Positions 52,778 to 64,000 of a DNA stretch of 64,000 nt are shown in pieces. Each line of letters opens with the position of its first letter. The stretch's first letter is position 1. The notes under the pieces were generated by a model. The model had not been told where the DNA came from and ran no database searches. It saw only the letters and a list, made by a program, of their open reading frames with translations. The position numbers were made by a program, and so were the translations under genes. Origin of the DNA: Staphylococcus haemolyticus (GTDB lineage: Bacteria > Bacillota > Bacilli > Staphylococcales > Staphylococcaceae); the NCBI RefSeq assembly GCF_006094395.1, contig NZ_CP035291.1:1364001-1428000 (forward strand). The letters are read 5' to 3'.

Positions 52778-55700
52778 ATGAATTATCGAGATAAACTGCA
52801 AAAGTTCAGTATTCGTAAGTATGCAGTAGGAACTTTCTCAACATTAATCGCCACGTTAGTATTTCTAGGAACGCATACTGATCAAGCCCATGCGAGTGAA
52901 AATACCAACGCGGCAGTTGAAAAAGCACAGCAAAATACTGAATCCCAAACATCACGAGACAAAAATAGTAATCCAAATGATGCAATAACAATTCAAAATG
53001 ATCAAACTTCTGATCAAACTGTAGAAATTAATAAGCAGTCAAAATTTGTAGACAAAACATCTACAGAAAAAAAGGCTTTAGAAACTCAAACAAGCGAAAA
53101 AGAAATTACTAATTCGACATCAACATCTATTAAAGAAAAAATAGAAGAAAGTTCGCCAGTTACTAAAGAAGAAAAAACAAATGAACTGAAAGAAAAATCT
53201 TCACCAATCGTAGGGAAGCAATCTTCGAATCAAAGTAAACAGAAAGTTAAATTCTCTAGTTCAAAATCAGTTAAACAAATTGATGATAAGATAGATACAC
53301 CTAGAGAATCTAAGTCGGATAACAGACAGAAAATTGATAGCAAAAACATTTCTAAACTGACAAATCTTACTCAAGAAATTCAAAGTAAATTATTAGAAGT
53401 TGAAACTATAGAACCTTCAAATCCTCACATTGAAGAAGCGAAAAAATTAACTGTAGAAAGTAGTAGTTTCACTCAATCTAGTAATGTTTCGCAACAATCA
53501 CTTTTAGACTTAGTTACAAGATTAGAGCAAACACGTAATTCATTAGCAAATGTGATTACTCGTTCTCAATCAGGTAAACGCGATCCAAGAAACGGTCAAC
53601 AAATTGAAAAGGGGACTAATTTTAGATTTACAACTTTAAATGGTCGTTGGAATGCCGGTAGAAACGTCATTGTGTACCAACGTAACTATGCGTCATTACC
53701 TGATGGTAGGGCGTTAGGTACTGGTCAACAAAAAAACGGTGTAGAAGGTATAACTTCTAGAAAGACCGTTATGCGTGCTTATTATAAACATGAAGGTAAT
53801 TCAAAATACTTAGTTTATGATGTATTCTTCAATAATGACGGCGTTAACTTTATATCACCTGGATCACAACAACGTTTAGGTATGGCTTTGCTATTACCAT
53901 ATAAAGTAATGAAATTAAATTCAGATGGTTCGTTCGCTAGCGATTCAGTTAGAAATCTATCTTACGCAGCTTACGAAAAAAGAAGTGGTAGAAATAGTCT
54001 ATTAAGTGAATCACCTAGCGATTTTATTATCGATCCAGATAATAGTACGCAAATGATTGATATGCTAAGAAGTAATCAGCATGATTTTGGTCATACAACA
54101 TTTTATCTTAGTTTCGGTGTTCGTCCAGGTAGAAGCTTTAATAGTGATGCGAACGAATATTTCCATTCTAATAGAAATAACCCTGATTTGAGAAAAGCTG
54201 TTGAAGACCAACGAGGCATTTTTAGTGGATGGAACTATGGTATTGGTATTCAAGTCGACCCTAACCATCCAGAAGGTGCTAATCGAGCGTATCACATGCA
54301 TCTTGAAGTTAAATTAAGAGATAATGTAACAACTGCCGAGCTTGAAAATGCTTGGTCATATGCCAATACAGCTGCTATGGGTGGTGTAAGTAAATCTGCT
54401 TATACAGTTTTATCAGGTCGTATATTACCTGAAGATGGTGCACTGCCATCTATCGAGAACCAACCACCTGTGAAACCAACAATTAACTCTGATTTAGTAG
54501 GCAAAGCAACAACGACAACAGTTATTGATGTATCTACAGATCCGAATACTAAAGTAGAAATTTTCGATAAAAATGGCAATAAAATTGGTACAGGTACAAC
54601 AGATTCTAGTGGACATGCATACATTACGCCAACTCGTCCTATACCTGAAGGTAATGTCACTGCGAAAGCATATAATCACAGCGATGAATCAAAAGTTTCA
54701 ACATCTGATCCTAAATTTGCAACTGACACAATTCCACCTACAACACCTGTAATTAACACAAGATTAGTTTACAAAGCTGGTACATTAACACCGATTGATG
54801 TTTCTACTGATCCAAATACACAAGTTGCATTAATAGATAAAAATGGTCGTATTTTTGGTGCAGGTACAACAGATAGTAGTGGTCATGTAATAATTACGCC
54901 AGATCGTGTTATTCCTGAAGGTAATGTGACTGCCAAAGCAACTGATAATGCTTTACATCCAAATAGTTCGGTTTCGATACCTGTTCAAGCAACAACGCTT
55001 ATACCTGTGATGAAACCAGTAATTAATACAGATGTTGCGGGTAAAGCTTTCTCTTCACCAGTTATCGACATTACATCTACTCCAAATACGCGAGTTGAGC
55101 TATTAGATAAAAATAATAATGTCATCGGTCGTGGTATTACTGGCTCTAACGGACATGTTAATATTACACCTGATCATTATCTTTTCGAGGGTAATATCAC
55201 AGCGAAAGCATATGATCAAACTGATGAAACTAATAATGCAACATCTGATCCAAGACACGTTACAGATACAACACCACCTAGAAAACCAGTAATTAATACT
55301 AACTTAGTTAATAAAGTAGGGACACGAACACCTATAGATGTTTCTACAGATGTATTGACTAGAGTAGAGATTTTTGATGAAAATGGTAAAAGTTACGGTG
55401 TAGTTCTTACTGAAATGGACGGTCACGGTATTATTACGCCAAGAGAGCCACTACCTTTAGGAAAAATCTATGCACGTGCTACAGATGGTGCAGAAACACC
55501 TAATTCAATTGATTCTGATCATGTACCAGTAACAGATACTATTCCACCAACAGTTCCAACTGTTGATACAGATTTAACAGGAAAAGCGACTACTTTAACT
55601 CCTATAACTGTCACTACTGATCCAAATACACGAGTGGATTTAATTGATAAAAATGGGCATATTATAGGTACTGGCACAACAGACGGAAATGGTCATGTCA

Positions 55701-58700
55701 TCATTACTCCTACAACTCCAATTGTCGAAGGTAATGTCATTGCTAAAGCTTATGACCCTGCTAACAACGTTTCAACGTCTGCACCTAGAAAAGCGACGGA
55801 TACTACACCACCAACTAAACCTAGAGTTACTTCACCTTTAGGAGGAAAAGCAGGTACGACTGATCCTGTTACAGTTACAACTGATCCGAATACGAATGTT
55901 CAATTATTAGATAAAAATGGGCAGATCATAGGAACTGGAACTACAGATAGTTCAGGTCGTGTCAATATTACACCAACAAGACCTATTCCAGAAGGTAATG
56001 TTACGGCTAAAGCAATTGATAATGCGGAACATCCGAATAGCTCTACATCTGATCCTGTTAAAGCAACTGATACAACGCCACCGACTAAACCTAGAGTTAC
56101 TTCACCTTTAGGAGGAAAAGCAGGTACGACTGATCCTGTTACAGTTACAACTGATCCGAATACGAATGTTCAATTATTAGATACAAATGGGCAGATCATA
56201 GGAACTGGAACTACAGATAGTTCAGGTCGTGTCAATATTACACCAACAAGACCTATTCCAGAAGGTAATGTTACGGCTAAAGCAATTGATAATGCGGAAC
56301 ATCCGAATAGCTCTACATCTGATCCTGTTAAAGCAACTGATACAACGCCACCGACTAAACCTAGAGTGACAACACCGTTAGGTGGAAAAGCGACTACTTT
56401 AACACCTGTTGAAGTAACTACGGATCCAAATACAAGTGTTCAATTATTAGATAAAGATGGTCGTGTGATTGGTTCGGGTACGACTGGTGCTAATGGACGT
56501 GTTACAATCACGCCAACTCGTCCTATTCCGGAAGGTAATGTCACTGCCAAGGCGACTGATAATGCAGAACATCCGAATAGCTCTACGTCTGATCCTGTTA
56601 AAGCAACTGATACAACGCCACCGACTAAACCTAGAGTGACAACACCGTTAGGTGGAAAAGCGACTACTTTAACACCGATTGAAGTAACTACGGATCCAAA
56701 TACAAGTGTTCAATTATTAGATAAGGATGGTCGTGTGATTGGTTCGGGTACGACTGGTGCTAATGGACGTGTTACAATCACGCCAACTCGTCCTATACCG
56801 GAAGGTAATGTAACTGCGAAAGCTTACGATAATGCAGAACACCCAAATGTCTCAACTTCTGAACCTAAAAAAGCGACTGATACTACACCTCCTACGGAAC
56901 CAGTTGTGACAAATGATTTAACTGGTAAAGCGACTACTAAAACACCGATTACGGTTACAACGGATCCAAATACCCATGTTGATTTACTTGATAAAGATAA
57001 TCATGTAATAGGTTCAGGTACGACGGATAGTAATGGTCGAGTTACAATTACACCAACGGTGCCTATTCCTGAAGGTAATGTACGCGCTAAAGCGACTGAT
57101 AATGCGGAACATCCAAACAGTTCACTTTCTCAACCGAAGAAAGCGACTGATACTACACCGCCAGGTAGCCCAATCGTTAATACTGATTTAACTGGTAAGG
57201 CGACTACTCGAACACCTGTTGACGTATCTTCTGATCCGAACACTCGTATTGAGTTACTAGATAAAGATAATCACGTGATTGGTTCTGGTACGACGGATAG
57301 TAATGGTCGAGTTACAATTACACCAACGGTGCCTATCCCTGAAGGTAATGTACGTGCTAAAGCGACTGATAATGCGGAACATCCAAACAGTTCACTTTCT
57401 CAACCGAAAAAAGCGACTGATACTACACCGCCAGGTAGCCCAATCGTTAATACTGATTTAACTGGTAAGGCAACAACTAAAACTCCAGTTGATGTGTCTT
57501 CTGATCCGAACACTCGCATTGAGTTACTAGATAAAGATAATCATGTGATTGGAACAGGTACGACTGGTGCTAATGGTCATGTCATCATTACGCCAACTCA
57601 ACCTATACCGGAAGGTAATGTTACTGCGAAAGCTTACGATAATGCAGAACATCCAAATAGTTCTACATCTCAACCGAAAAAAGCGACCGATACTACACCT
57701 CCTACGGAACCAGTTGTGACAAATGATTTAACTGGTAAAGCGACAACTAAAACACCGATTACGGTTACAACGGATCCAAATACTCATGTTGATTTACTTG
57801 ATAAAGATAACAACGTGATTGGTTCTGGTACGACGGATAGTAATGGTCGAGTTACAATTACACCAACGGTGCCTATCCCTGAAGGTAATGTACGTGCTAA
57901 AGCGACTGATAATGCGGAACATCCAAACAGTTCACTTTCTCAACCGAAAAAAGCAACTGATACAACTCCGCCAGGTAGCCCAATTGTTAATACTGATTTA
58001 ACTGGTAAGGCAACAACTAAAACTCCAGTTGATGTGTCTTCTGATCCGAACACTCGTATTGAGTTACTAGATAAAGATAATCATGTGATTGGTTCTGGTA
58101 CGACTGGTGCTAATGGTCATGTTATCATTACGCCAACTCAACCTATACCGGAAGGTAATGTAACTGCAAAAGCTTACGATAATGCAGAACACCCAAATGT
58201 CTCAACTTCTGAACCGAAAAAAGCGACTGATACAACTCCGCCAACGGCGCCTGTAGTTACTAGCGATTTAACTGGTAAAGCGACAACTACTGATCCTGTT
58301 GAAGTTACTACAGATCCAAATACGAAAGTAGAATTACTAGATAAAGATGGCAATGTTATCGGTTCAGGTACAACCGATAATACGGGGCATGTCATGATTA
58401 CACCGACGAAACCTATTCCTGAAGGTAATGTTACTGCGAAAGCTTACGATAATGCAGAACATCCAAATAGTTCTACATCTCAACCGAAAAAAGCGACCGA
58501 TACAACTCCGCCAACGGCGCCTGTGGTTACTAGCGATTTAACTGGTAAAGCGACAACTACTGATCCTGTTGAAGTTACTACAGATCCGAATACGAAAGTG
58601 GAGTTACTAGACAAAGATGGCAATGTTATCGGTTCAGGTACAACCGATAATACGGGGCATGTCACGATTACACCGACAAAACCTATTCCTGAAGGTAATG

Positions 58701-61700
58701 TCACTGCCAAAGCGACCGATAATGCAGAACATCCAAATAGTTCTACATCTCAACCGAAAAAAGCGACTGATACAACGCCGCCAACGGCGCCTTTAGTTAC
58801 TAGCGATTTAACTGGTGAAGCAACAACTACTGATCCTGTTGAAGTTACTACGGATCCGAATACGAAAGTGGAATTATTAGATAAAGATGGCAATGTTATC
58901 GGCTCGGGTACAACTGATAATACGGGGCATGTCACGATTACACCGACGAAACCTATTCCTGAAGGTAATGTTACTGCGAAAGCTTACGATAATGCAGAAC
59001 ATCCAAATAGTTCTACATCTCAACCGAAAAAAGCGACCGATACAACGCCGCCAACGGCGCCTGTGGTTACTAGCGATTTAACTGGTAAAGCGACAACTAC
59101 TGATCCTGTTGAAGTTACTACAGATCCGAATACGAAAGTGGAGTTACTAGACAAAGATGGCAATGTTATCGGTTCAGGTACAACCGATAATACGGGGCAT
59201 GTCACGATTACACCGACAAAACCTATTCCTGAAGGTAATGTCACTGCCAAAGCGACCGATAATGCAGAACATCCAAATAGTTCTACATCTCAACCGAAAA
59301 AAGCGACTGATACAACTCCGCCAACGGCGCCTTTAGTTACTAGCGATTTAACTGGTAAAGCAACAACTACTGATCCTGTTGAAGTTACTACGGATCCGAA
59401 TACGAAAGTGGAATTATTAGATAAAGATGGCAATGTTATCGGCTCGGGTACAACTGACAATACTGGTCATGTCATGATTACACCGACGAAACCTATTCCT
59501 GAAGGTAATGTTACTGCGAAAGCTTACGATAATGCAGAACATCCAAATAGTTCTACATCTCAACCGAAAAAAGCGACTGATACAACGCCGCCAACGGCGC
59601 CTGTGGTTACTAGCGATTTAACTGGTAAAGCAACAACTACTGATCCTGTTGAAGTTACTACGGATCCGAATACGAAAGTGGAATTATTAGATAAAGATGG
59701 CAATGTTATCGGTTCAGGTACAACTGACAATACTGGTCATGTCATGATTACACCGACGAAACCTATTCCTGAAGGTAATGTTACTGCGAAAGCTTACGAT
59801 AATGCAGAACATCCAAATAGTTCTACATCTCAACCGAAAAAAGCGACTGATACAACGCCGCCAACGGCGCCTGTGGTTACTAGCGATTTAACTGGTAAAG
59901 CAACAACTACTGATCCTGTTGAAGTTACTACGGATCCGAATACGAAAGTGGAATTATTAGATAAAGATGGCAATGTTATCGGTTCGGGTACAACTGACAA
60001 TACTGGTCATGTCACGATTACACCGACAAAACCTATTCCAGAGGGTAATGTCTCTGCGAAAGCTTATGACAATGCGGAAGTTCCTAATGTTGCGACTTCT
60101 CAACCGAAGAAAGCAACTGATACGACACCTCCGACAACACCGACATTAGATACTGATTTAGGTGGTAAAGCTGGTACTCAAACACCTATTACAGTGACAA
60201 CAGATCCAAATACTCATGTTGATTTACTTGATAAAGATGGTAATATCATTGGTTCGGGTACGACAGATGATACAGGTCATGTAACAATCACACCGACAAA
60301 ACCTATTCCTGAAGGTAATGTCACTGCCAAAGCGACTGATAATGCAGAACATCCGAATAGTTCTACATCTCAACCGAAAAAAGCAACTGACTTAACACCT
60401 CCGGTGAAACCTTCTGTTGTTGGAACACTAGATGGAAAAGCGGGAACGAAAGATCCTGTTGAAGTAGTAACCGATCCAAATACAAAAGTGGAATTACTTG
60501 ATAAAGATGGTAATGTTATCGGTTCGGGTACGACAGATAGTACGGGTCATGCGACAATTACATCAACGGTGCCTATTCCTGAAGGTAACGTCACTGTGAA
60601 GGCCACTGATAATGCGGAACATCCAAATAGTTCTACGTCTGATCCTGTTAAAGCAACTGATACAACGCCACCAACTGTTCCAACACTTGATACAGATTTA
60701 GGTGGTAAAGCTGGTACTCAAACACCTATTACGGTGACGACAGATCCAAATACAAAAGTGGAATTACTTGATAAAGACAGTAATATTATTGGTTCGAGTA
60801 CGACAGATGATACGGGTCATGTCACAATTACACCGACAAAACCTATTCCTGAAGGTAATGTCACTGCCAAAGCGACTGATAATGCAGAACATCCGAATAG
60901 TTCTACATCTCAACCGAAAAAAGCAACTGACTTAACACCTCCGGTGAAACCTTCTGTTGTTGGAACACTAGATGGAAAAGCGGGAACGAAAGATCCTGTT
61001 GAAGTAGTAACCGATCCAAATACAAAAGTGGAATTACTTGATAAAGATGGTAATGTTATCGGTTCGGGTACGACAGATAGTACGGGTCATGCGACAATTA
61101 CACCAACGGTGCCTATTCCTGAAGGTAACGTCACTGTGAAGGCCACTGATAATGCGGAACATCCAAATAGTTCTACGTCTGATCCTGTTAAAGCAACTGA
61201 TACAACGCCACCAACTGTTCCAACACTTGATACAGATTTAGGTGGTAAAGCTGGTACTCAAACACCTATTACGGTGACGACAGATCCAAATACTCATGTT
61301 GATTTACTTGATAAAGACGGTAATATTATTGGTTCGGGTACGACAGATGATACGGGTCATGTCACAATTACACCGACAAAACCTATTCCTGAAGGTAATG
61401 TCACTGCTAAAGCGACTGATCATGCAGAACATCCGAATAGTTCTACATCTCAACCGAAAAAAGCGACTGATACAACGCCGCCAACGGCGCCTGTGGTTAC
61501 TAGTGATTTAACTGGTAAAGCAACAACTACTGATCCTGTTGAAGTTACTACAGATCCAAATACGAAAGTGGAATTATTAGATAAAGATGGCAATGTTATC
61601 GGTTCGGGTACGACAGATGATACAGGTCATGTAACAATCACACCGACGAAACCTATTCCAGAGGGTAATGTCTCTGCGAAAGCTTATGACAATGCGGAAG

Positions 61701-64000
61701 TTCCTAATGTTGCGACTTCTCAACCAAAGAAAGCAACTGATACGACACCTCCGACAACACCAACATTAGATACAGATTTAGGTGGTAAAGCTGGTACTCA
61801 AACACCTATTACGGTGACAACAGATCCAAATACTCATGTTGATTTACTTGATAAAGACGGTAATATTATTGGCTCGGGTACGACAGACAGTACGGGTCAT
61901 GCGACAATTACACCAACGGTGCCTATTCCTGAAGGTAACGTCACTGTGAAGGCCACTGATAATGCGGAACATCCAAATAGTTCTACATCTCAACCGAAAA
62001 AAGCAACTGATACAACGCCACCAACGGCGCCTGTGGTTACTAGTGATTTAACTGGTAAAGCAACAACTACTGATCCTGTTGAAGTTACTACAGATCCAAA
62101 TACTCATGTTGATTTACTTGATAAAGACGGCAATATTATTGGTTCGGGTACGACAGATGATACAGGTCATGTCACGATTACACCGACAAAACCTATTCCT
62201 GAAGGTAATGTCACTGCCAAGGCGACGGACGATGCAGAATATCCGAATAGTTCTACATCTCAACCGAAAAAAGCGACTGATACAACGCCGCCAACGGCGC
62301 CTGTGGTTACTAGTGATTTAACTGGTAAAGCAACAACTACTGATCCTGTTGAAGTTACTACAGATCCAAATACGAAAGTGGAATTATTAGATAAAGATGG
62401 CAATGTTATCGGTTCGGGTACGACAGATGATACAGGTCATGTGACGATTACACCGACAAGACCTATTCCTGTGGGTAATGTCTCTGCGAAAGCTTATGAC
62501 AATGCGGAAGTTCCTAATGTTGCGACTTCTCAACCGAAGAAAGCAACTGATACGACACCTCCGACAACACCGACATTAGATACTGATTTAGGTGGTAAAG
62601 CTGGTACTCAAACACCTATTACAGTGACAACAGATCCAAATACTCATGTTGATTTACTTGATAAAGACGGTAATATTATTGGTTCGGGTACGACAGGTGA
62701 TACAGGTCATGTAACAATCACACCAACAAAACCTATTCCTGAAGGCAATGTCACTGCCAAAGCGACTGATAATGCAGAACATCCAAATAGTTCTACATCT
62801 CAACCGAAAAAAGCAACTGACTTAACACCTCCGGTGAAACCTTCTGTTGTTGGAACACTAGATGGAAAAGCGGGAACGAAAGATCCTGTTGAAGTAGTAA
62901 CCGATCCAAATACAAAAGTGGAATTACTTGATAAAGATGGTAATATTATCGGCTCGGGTACGACTGATAGTACGGGTCATGCGACAATTACACCAACGGT
63001 GCCTATTCCTGAAGGTAACGTCATTGTGAAGGCCACTGATAATGCGGAACATCCAAATAGTTCTACGTCTGATCCTGTTAAAGCAACTGATACAACGCCA
63101 CCAACTGTTCCAGCACTTGATACTGATTTAGGTGGTAAAGCTGGTACTCAAACACCTATTACAGTGACAACAGATCCAAATACTCATGTTGATTTACTTG
63201 ATAAAGACGGTAATATTATTGGTTCGGGTACGACAGGTGATACAGGTCATGTCACGATTACACCGACAAAACCTATTCCTGAAGGTAATGTCACTGCCAA
63301 AGCGACTGATAATGCAGAACATCCGAATAGTTCTACATCTCAACCGAAAAAAGCAACTGATACAACGCCGCCAACGGCGCCTGTGGTTACTAGCGATTTA
63401 ACTGGTAAAGCAACAACTACTGATCCTGTTGAAGTTACTACAGATCCAAATACGAAAGTGGAATTATTAGATAAAGATGGCAATGTTATCGGTTCGGGTA
63501 CGACTGATAGTAATGGTCATGTCACGATTACACCGACAAGACCTATTCCTGTGGGTGATGTCTCTGCGAAAGCTTATGACAATGCGGAAGTTCCTAATGT
63601 TGCGACTTCTCAACCGAAGAAAGCAACTGATACGACACCTCCGACAACACCGACATTAGATACTGATTTAGGTGGTAAAGCTGGTACTCAAACACCTATT
63701 ACGGTGACGACAGATCCAAATACTCATGTTGATTTACTTGATAAAGACGGTAATATTATTGGTTCGGGTACGACGGACAGTAATGGTCATGTCACAATTA
63801 CACCGACGAAACCTATTCCTGAAGGTAATGTCTCTGCCAAAGCGACGGATAATGCAGAACATCCGAATAGTTCTACATCTCAACCGAAAAAAGCGACTGA
63901 CTTAACACCTCCGGTAAAACCTTCAGTTGTTGGAACTCTAGATGGAAAAGCGGGAACAAAAGATCCTGTTGAAGTAGTAACCGATCCGAATACAAAAGTG
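52778..64000 (+). CDS. Giant YSIRK surface protein with about 35 Ig-like repeats (runs off the right edge)
   Basis: The frame from ATG 52778 is open to the last base (3,741 codons visible, no stop). The ribosome site is AGGAGAG. The YSIRK-type signal [19 protein letters not shown] with likely cleavage after QAHA (residue 39) closely resembles the leader of S. aureus Ebh ([15 protein letters not shown], recalled). Residues 40-260 are a charged low-complexity linker. Residues 263-565 are a folded-looking domain I do not recognise ([24 protein letters not shown]-like and [13 protein letters not shown]). From residue 565 on, 90-residue repeats with [20 protein letters not shown] and [16 protein letters not shown] run to the end; they look like bacterial Ig-like domains. 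The C-terminus, perhaps an LPxTG anchor, is outside the window. Adhesion or biofilm function is inference. Confidence 0.9.
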   Translation, partial: MNYRDKLQKFSIRKYAVGTFSTLIATLVFLGTHTDQAHASENTNAAVEKAQQNTESQTSRDKNSNPNDAITIQNDQTSDQTVEINKQSKFVDKTSTEKKALETQTSEKEITNSTSTSIKEKIEESSPVTKEEKTNELKEKSSPIVGKQSSNQSKQKVKFSSSKSVKQIDDKIDTPRESKSDNRQKIDSKNISKLTNLTQEIQSKLLEVETIEPSNPHIEEAKKLTVESSSFTQSSNVSQQSLLDLVTRLEQTRNSLANVITRSQSGKRDPRNGQQIEKGTNFRFTTLNGRWNAGRNVIVYQRNYASLPDGRALGTGQQKNGVEGITSRKTVMRAYYKHEGNSKYLVYDVFFNNDGVNFISPGSQQRLGMALLLPYKVMKLNSDGSFASDSVRNLSYAAYEKRSGRNSLLSESPSDFIIDPDNSTQMIDMLRSNQHDFGHTTFYLSFGVRPGRSFNSDANEYFHSNRNNPDLRKAVEDQRGIFSGWNYGIGIQVDPNHPEGANRAYHMHLEVKLRDNVTTAELENAWSYANTAAMGGVSKSAYTVLSGRILPEDGALPSIENQPPVKPTINSDLVGKATTTTVIDVSTDPNTKVEIFDKNGNKIGTGTTDSSGHAYITPTRPIPEGNVTAKAYNHSDESKVSTSDPKFATDTIPPTTPVINTRLVYKAGTLTPIDVSTDPNTQVALIDKNGRIFGAGTTDSSGHVIITPDRVIPEGNVTAKATDNALHPNSSVSIPVQATTLIPVMKPVINTDVAGKAFSSPVIDITSTPNTRVELLDKNNNVIGRGITGSNGHVNITPDHYLFEGNITAKAYDQTDETNNATSDPRHVTDTTPPRKPVINTNLVNKVGTRTPIDVSTDVLTRVEIFDENGKSYGVVLTEMDGHGIITPREPLPLGKIYARATDGAETPNSIDSDHVPVTDTIPPTVPTVDTDLTGKATTLTPITVTTDPNTRVDLIDKNGHIIGTGTTDGNGHVIITPTTPIVEGNVIAKAYDPANNVSTSAPRKATDTTPPTKPRVTSPLGGKAGTTDPVTVTTDPNTNVQLLDKNGQIIGTGTTDSSGRVNITPTRPIPEGNVTAKAIDNAEHPNSSTSDPVKATDTTPPTKPRVTSPLGGKAGTTDPVTVTTDPNTNVQLLDTNGQIIGTGTTDSSGRVNITPTRPIPEGNVTAKAIDNAEHPNSSTSDPVKATDTTPPTKPRVTTPLGGKATTLTPVEVTTDPNTSVQLLDKDGRVIGSGTTGANGRVTITPTRPIPEGNVTAKATDNAEHPNSSTSDPVKATDTTPPTKPRVTTPLGGKATTLTPIEVTTDPNTSVQLLDKDGRVIGSGTTGANGRVTITPTRPIPEGNVTAKAYDNAEHPNVSTSEPKKATDTTPPTEPVVTNDLTGKATTKTPITVTTDPNTHVDLLDKDNHVIGSGTTDSNGRVTITPTVPIPEGNVRAKATDNAEHPNSSLSQPKKATDTTPPGSPIVNTDLTGKATTRTPVDVSSDPNTRIELLDKDNHVIGSGTTDSNGRVTITPTVPIPEGNVRAKATDNAEHPNSSLSQPKKATDTTPPGSPIVNTDLTGKATTKTPVDVSSDPNTRIELLDKDNHVIGTGTTGANGHVIITPTQPIPEGNVTAKAYDNAEHPNSSTSQPKKATDTTPPTEPVVTNDLTGKATTKTPITVTTDPNTHVDLLDKDNNVIGSGTTDSNGRVTITPTVPIPEGNVRAKATDNAEHPNSSLSQPKKATDTTPPGSPIVNTDLTGKATTKTPVDVSSDPNTRIELLDKDNHVIGSGTTGANGHVIITPTQPIPEGNVTAKAYDNAEHPNVSTSEPKKATDTTPPTAPVVTSDLTGKATTTDPVEVTTDPNTKVELLDKDGNVIGSGTTDNTGHVMITPTKPIPEGNVTAKAYDNAEHPNSSTSQPKKATDTTPPTAPVVTSDLTGKATTTDPVEVTTDPNTKVELLDKDGNVIGSGTTDNTGHVTITPTKPIPEGNVTAKATDNAEHPNSSTSQPKKATDTTPPTAPLVTSDLTGEATTTDPVEVTTDPNTKVELLDKDGNVIGSGTTDNTGHVTITPTKPIPEGNVTAKAYDNAEHPNSSTSQPKKATDTTPPTAPVVTSDLTGKATTTDPVEVTTDPNTKVELLDKDGNVIGSGTTDNTGHVTITPTKPIPEGNVTAKATDNAEHPNSSTSQPKKATDTTPPTAPLVTSDLTGKATTTDPVEVTTDPNTKVELLDKDGNVIGSGTTDNTGHVMITPTKPIPEGNVTAKAYDNAEHPNSSTSQPKKATDTTPPTAPVVTSDLTGKATTTDPVEVTTDPNTKVELLDKDGNVIGSGTTDNTGHVMITPTKPIPEGNVTAKAYDNAEHPNSSTSQPKKATDTTPPTAPVVTSDLTGKATTTDPVEVTTDPNTKVELLDKDGNVIGSGTTDNTGHVTITPTKPIPEGNVSAKAYDNAEVPNVATSQPKKATDTTPPTTPTLDTDLGGKAGTQTPITVTTDPNTHVDLLDKDGNIIGSGTTDDTGHVTITPTKPIPEGNVTAKATDNAEHPNSSTSQPKKATDLTPPVKPSVVGTLDGKAGTKDPVEVVTDPNTKVELLDKDGNVIGSGTTDSTGHATITSTVPIPEGNVTVKATDNAEHPNSSTSDPVKATDTTPPTVPTLDTDLGGKAGTQTPITVTTDPNTKVELLDKDSNIIGSSTTDDTGHVTITPTKPIPEGNVTAKATDNAEHPNSSTSQPKKATDLTPPVKPSVVGTLDGKAGTKDPVEVVTDPNTKVELLDKDGNVIGSGTTDSTGHATITPTVPIPEGNVTVKATDNAEHPNSSTSDPVKATDTTPPTVPTLDTDLGGKAGTQTPITVTTDPNTHVDLLDKDGNIIGSGTTDDTGHVTITPTKPIPEGNVTAKATDHAEHPNSSTSQPKKATDTTPPTAPVVTSDLTGKATTTDPVEVTTDPNTKVELLDKDGNVIGSGTTDDTGHVTITPTKPIPEGNVSAKAYDNAEVPNVATSQPKKATDTTPPTTPTLDTDLGGKAGTQTPITVTTDPNTHVDLLDKDGNIIGSGTTDSTGHATITPTVPIPEGNVTVKATDNAEHPNSSTSQPKKATDTTPPTAPVVTSDLTGKATTTDPVEVTTDPNTHVDLLDKDGNIIGSGTTDDTGHVTITPTKPIPEGNVTAKATDDAEYPNSSTSQPKKATDTTPPTAPVVTSDLTGKATTTDPVEVTTDPNTKVELLDKDGNVIGSGTTDDTGHVTITPTRPIPVGNVSAKAYDNAEVPNVATSQPKKATDTTPPTTPTLDTDLGGKAGTQTPITVTTDPNTHVDLLDKDGNIIGSGTTGDTGHVTITPTKPIPEGNVTAKATDNAEHPNSSTSQPKKATDLTPPVKPSVVGTLDGKAGTKDPVEVVTDPNTKVELLDKDGNIIGSGTTDSTGHATITPTVPIPEGNVIVKATDNAEHPNSSTSDPVKATDTTPPTVPALDTDLGGKAGTQTPITVTTDPNTHVDLLDKDGNIIGSGTTGDTGHVTITPTKPIPEGNVTAKATDNAEHPNSSTSQPKKATDTTPPTAPVVTSDLTGKATTTDPVEVTTDPNTKVELLDKDGNVIGSGTTDSNGHVTITPTRPIPVGDVSAKAYDNAEVPNVATSQPKKATDTTPPTTPTLDTDLGGKAGTQTPITVTTDPNTHVDLLDKDGNIIGSGTTDSNGHVTITPTKPIPEGNVSAKATDNAEHPNSSTSQPKKATDLTPPVKPSVVGTLDGKAGTKDPVEVVTDPNTKV
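58501..59580 (+). repeat. 540-bp higher-order duplication (two copies)
   Basis: Bases 58501-59040 and 59041-59580 differ at only a few positions: ACTCCG/ACGCCG, ACGCCG/ACTCCG, GGTGAAG/GGTAAAG and a few near the end. Each copy is two 270-bp units, distinguished by CCTGTGGTT and CCTTTAGTT at their starts. This indicates a recent two-unit duplication. Confidence 0.85.
60391..61470 (+). repeat. 540-bp higher-order duplication (two copies) in the [12 protein letters not shown] region
   Basis: Bases 60391-60720 match 60931-61260 with a single difference (CATCAACGG versus CACCAACGG). The remaining 210 bases differ by a patch that swaps ACAAAAGTGGAATTA for ACTCATGTTGATTTA. The copies are two units each, and the patch looks like gene conversion from another unit. 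Confidence 0.85.
62281..64000 (+). repeat. 1,080-bp higher-order repeat (four units), second copy cut by the right edge
   Basis: Bases 62281-62920 and 63361-64000 share the same order of units, including the rare variant IPVG in place of IPEG (62467 and 63547) and the run EVPNVATSQ. They differ at scattered bases. The [12 protein letters not shown] unit recurs at 62821 and 63901. Confidence 0.75.

Larger units (their letters stand above)
54470..64000 (+). repeat. Tandem array of about 35 copies of a 270-bp coding repeat
   Basis: The period is 270 bases (90 codons), in frame throughout, from about 54470 to the right edge. One unit near 55571 is 264 bases long, lacking two residues in the loop where other units read NAEHPN. 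Each unit contains TDPNT, the LLDKDG turn and IPEGNV. Units fall into families by linker: KPRVT-PLGGKA (55.8-56.7 kb), [12 protein letters not shown] and [12 protein letters not shown] (56.9-58.1 kb), [20 protein letters not shown] (58.2-59.9 kb and later), [20 protein letters not shown] and [20 protein letters not shown] (60-64 kb). The first units are the most divergent. Confidence 0.95.

Noticed and set aside
58174..59250. Repeated open frames on the minus strand inside the repeat array (about 61-76 residues each)
   Set aside because: They are antisense shadows that recur with the 270-bp period because the forward repeat is so uniform. No ribosome site precedes them.
57279..63659. Short forward frames of about 60-80 residues in another frame of the array
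   Set aside because: They repeat with the same period and are out of frame with the long open frame, which stays open over more than 11 kb.
54470..64000. CRISPR-like regular repetition
   Set aside because: The unit is 270 bases, contiguous, and codes for protein in one frame; there are no spacers and no cas genes.
52778..64000. Pseudogene or frameshift in the giant gene
   Set aside because: The frame is continuous from ATG to the last base of the window; absence of a stop is due to the window edge.

Overview
This window is chromosomal DNA of a coagulase-negative Staphylococcus. It is AT-rich. The gene order fur-xerD-scpAB-rluB-srrAB, cmk-rpsA-der-gpsA-hup, hepS-menG-hepT-ndk-aroCBA, bshA-papS-birA-dinG-asnS-dnaD-nth and recU/pbp2-ypsA-gpsB-rnpB is the known staphylococcal core arrangement. 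Protein details, such as an EbpS sequence unlike the S. epidermidis one as I remember it, argue against S. aureus and S. epidermidis. The S. haemolyticus/S. hominis neighbourhood is plausible but not proven.

Layout. 1-5.2 kb: partial aldo/keto reductase, Nudix hydrolase, Fur, XerD, a DUF309 protein, ScpA-ScpB and a pseudouridine synthase. 5.2-9 kb: the SrrAB respiratory two-component system, an FMN riboswitch with the riboflavin transporter RibU, and ferredoxin. 9-15.5 kb: YpbB-like protein and RecQ-type helicase, the LysM surface protein EbpS, bacillithiol-disulfide reductase YpdA and asparaginase. 15.5-31.4 kb: Cmk, ribosomal protein S1, Der, GpsA, HU, menaquinone side-chain and MenG genes, Ndk, the aroC-aroB-aroA operon, a TPR protein and small conserved genes. 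31.4-47.8 kb: bacillithiol synthesis, tRNA CCA addition, biotin ligase, DinG, AsnS, DnaD, Nth, PBP2/RecU, GpsB, RNase P RNA and RlmL. 48-52.4 kb: a tandem dynamin-like GTPase and a 5'-3' exonuclease.

52.8-64 kb: one open reading frame that runs off the right edge without a stop (3,741 codons visible). It encodes a YSIRK-type secreted giant surface protein with an Ebh-like leader, an unrecognised N-terminal globular domain and about 35 copies of a 90-residue Ig-like repeat. It is the most unusual locus here. Its repeats are GC-richer than the flanks and show 540-bp and 1,080-bp higher-order duplications.

Functional links: srrAB, menaquinone synthesis (hepS/menG/hepT), aroCBA (chorismate for menaquinone) and ferredoxin relate to respiration and redox. 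bshA and ypdA both serve bacillithiol. recU/pbp2, gpsB, scpAB, xerD and dnaD serve division, chromosome segregation and replication. No tRNA, rRNA, prophage, insertion sequence or CRISPR array was seen.
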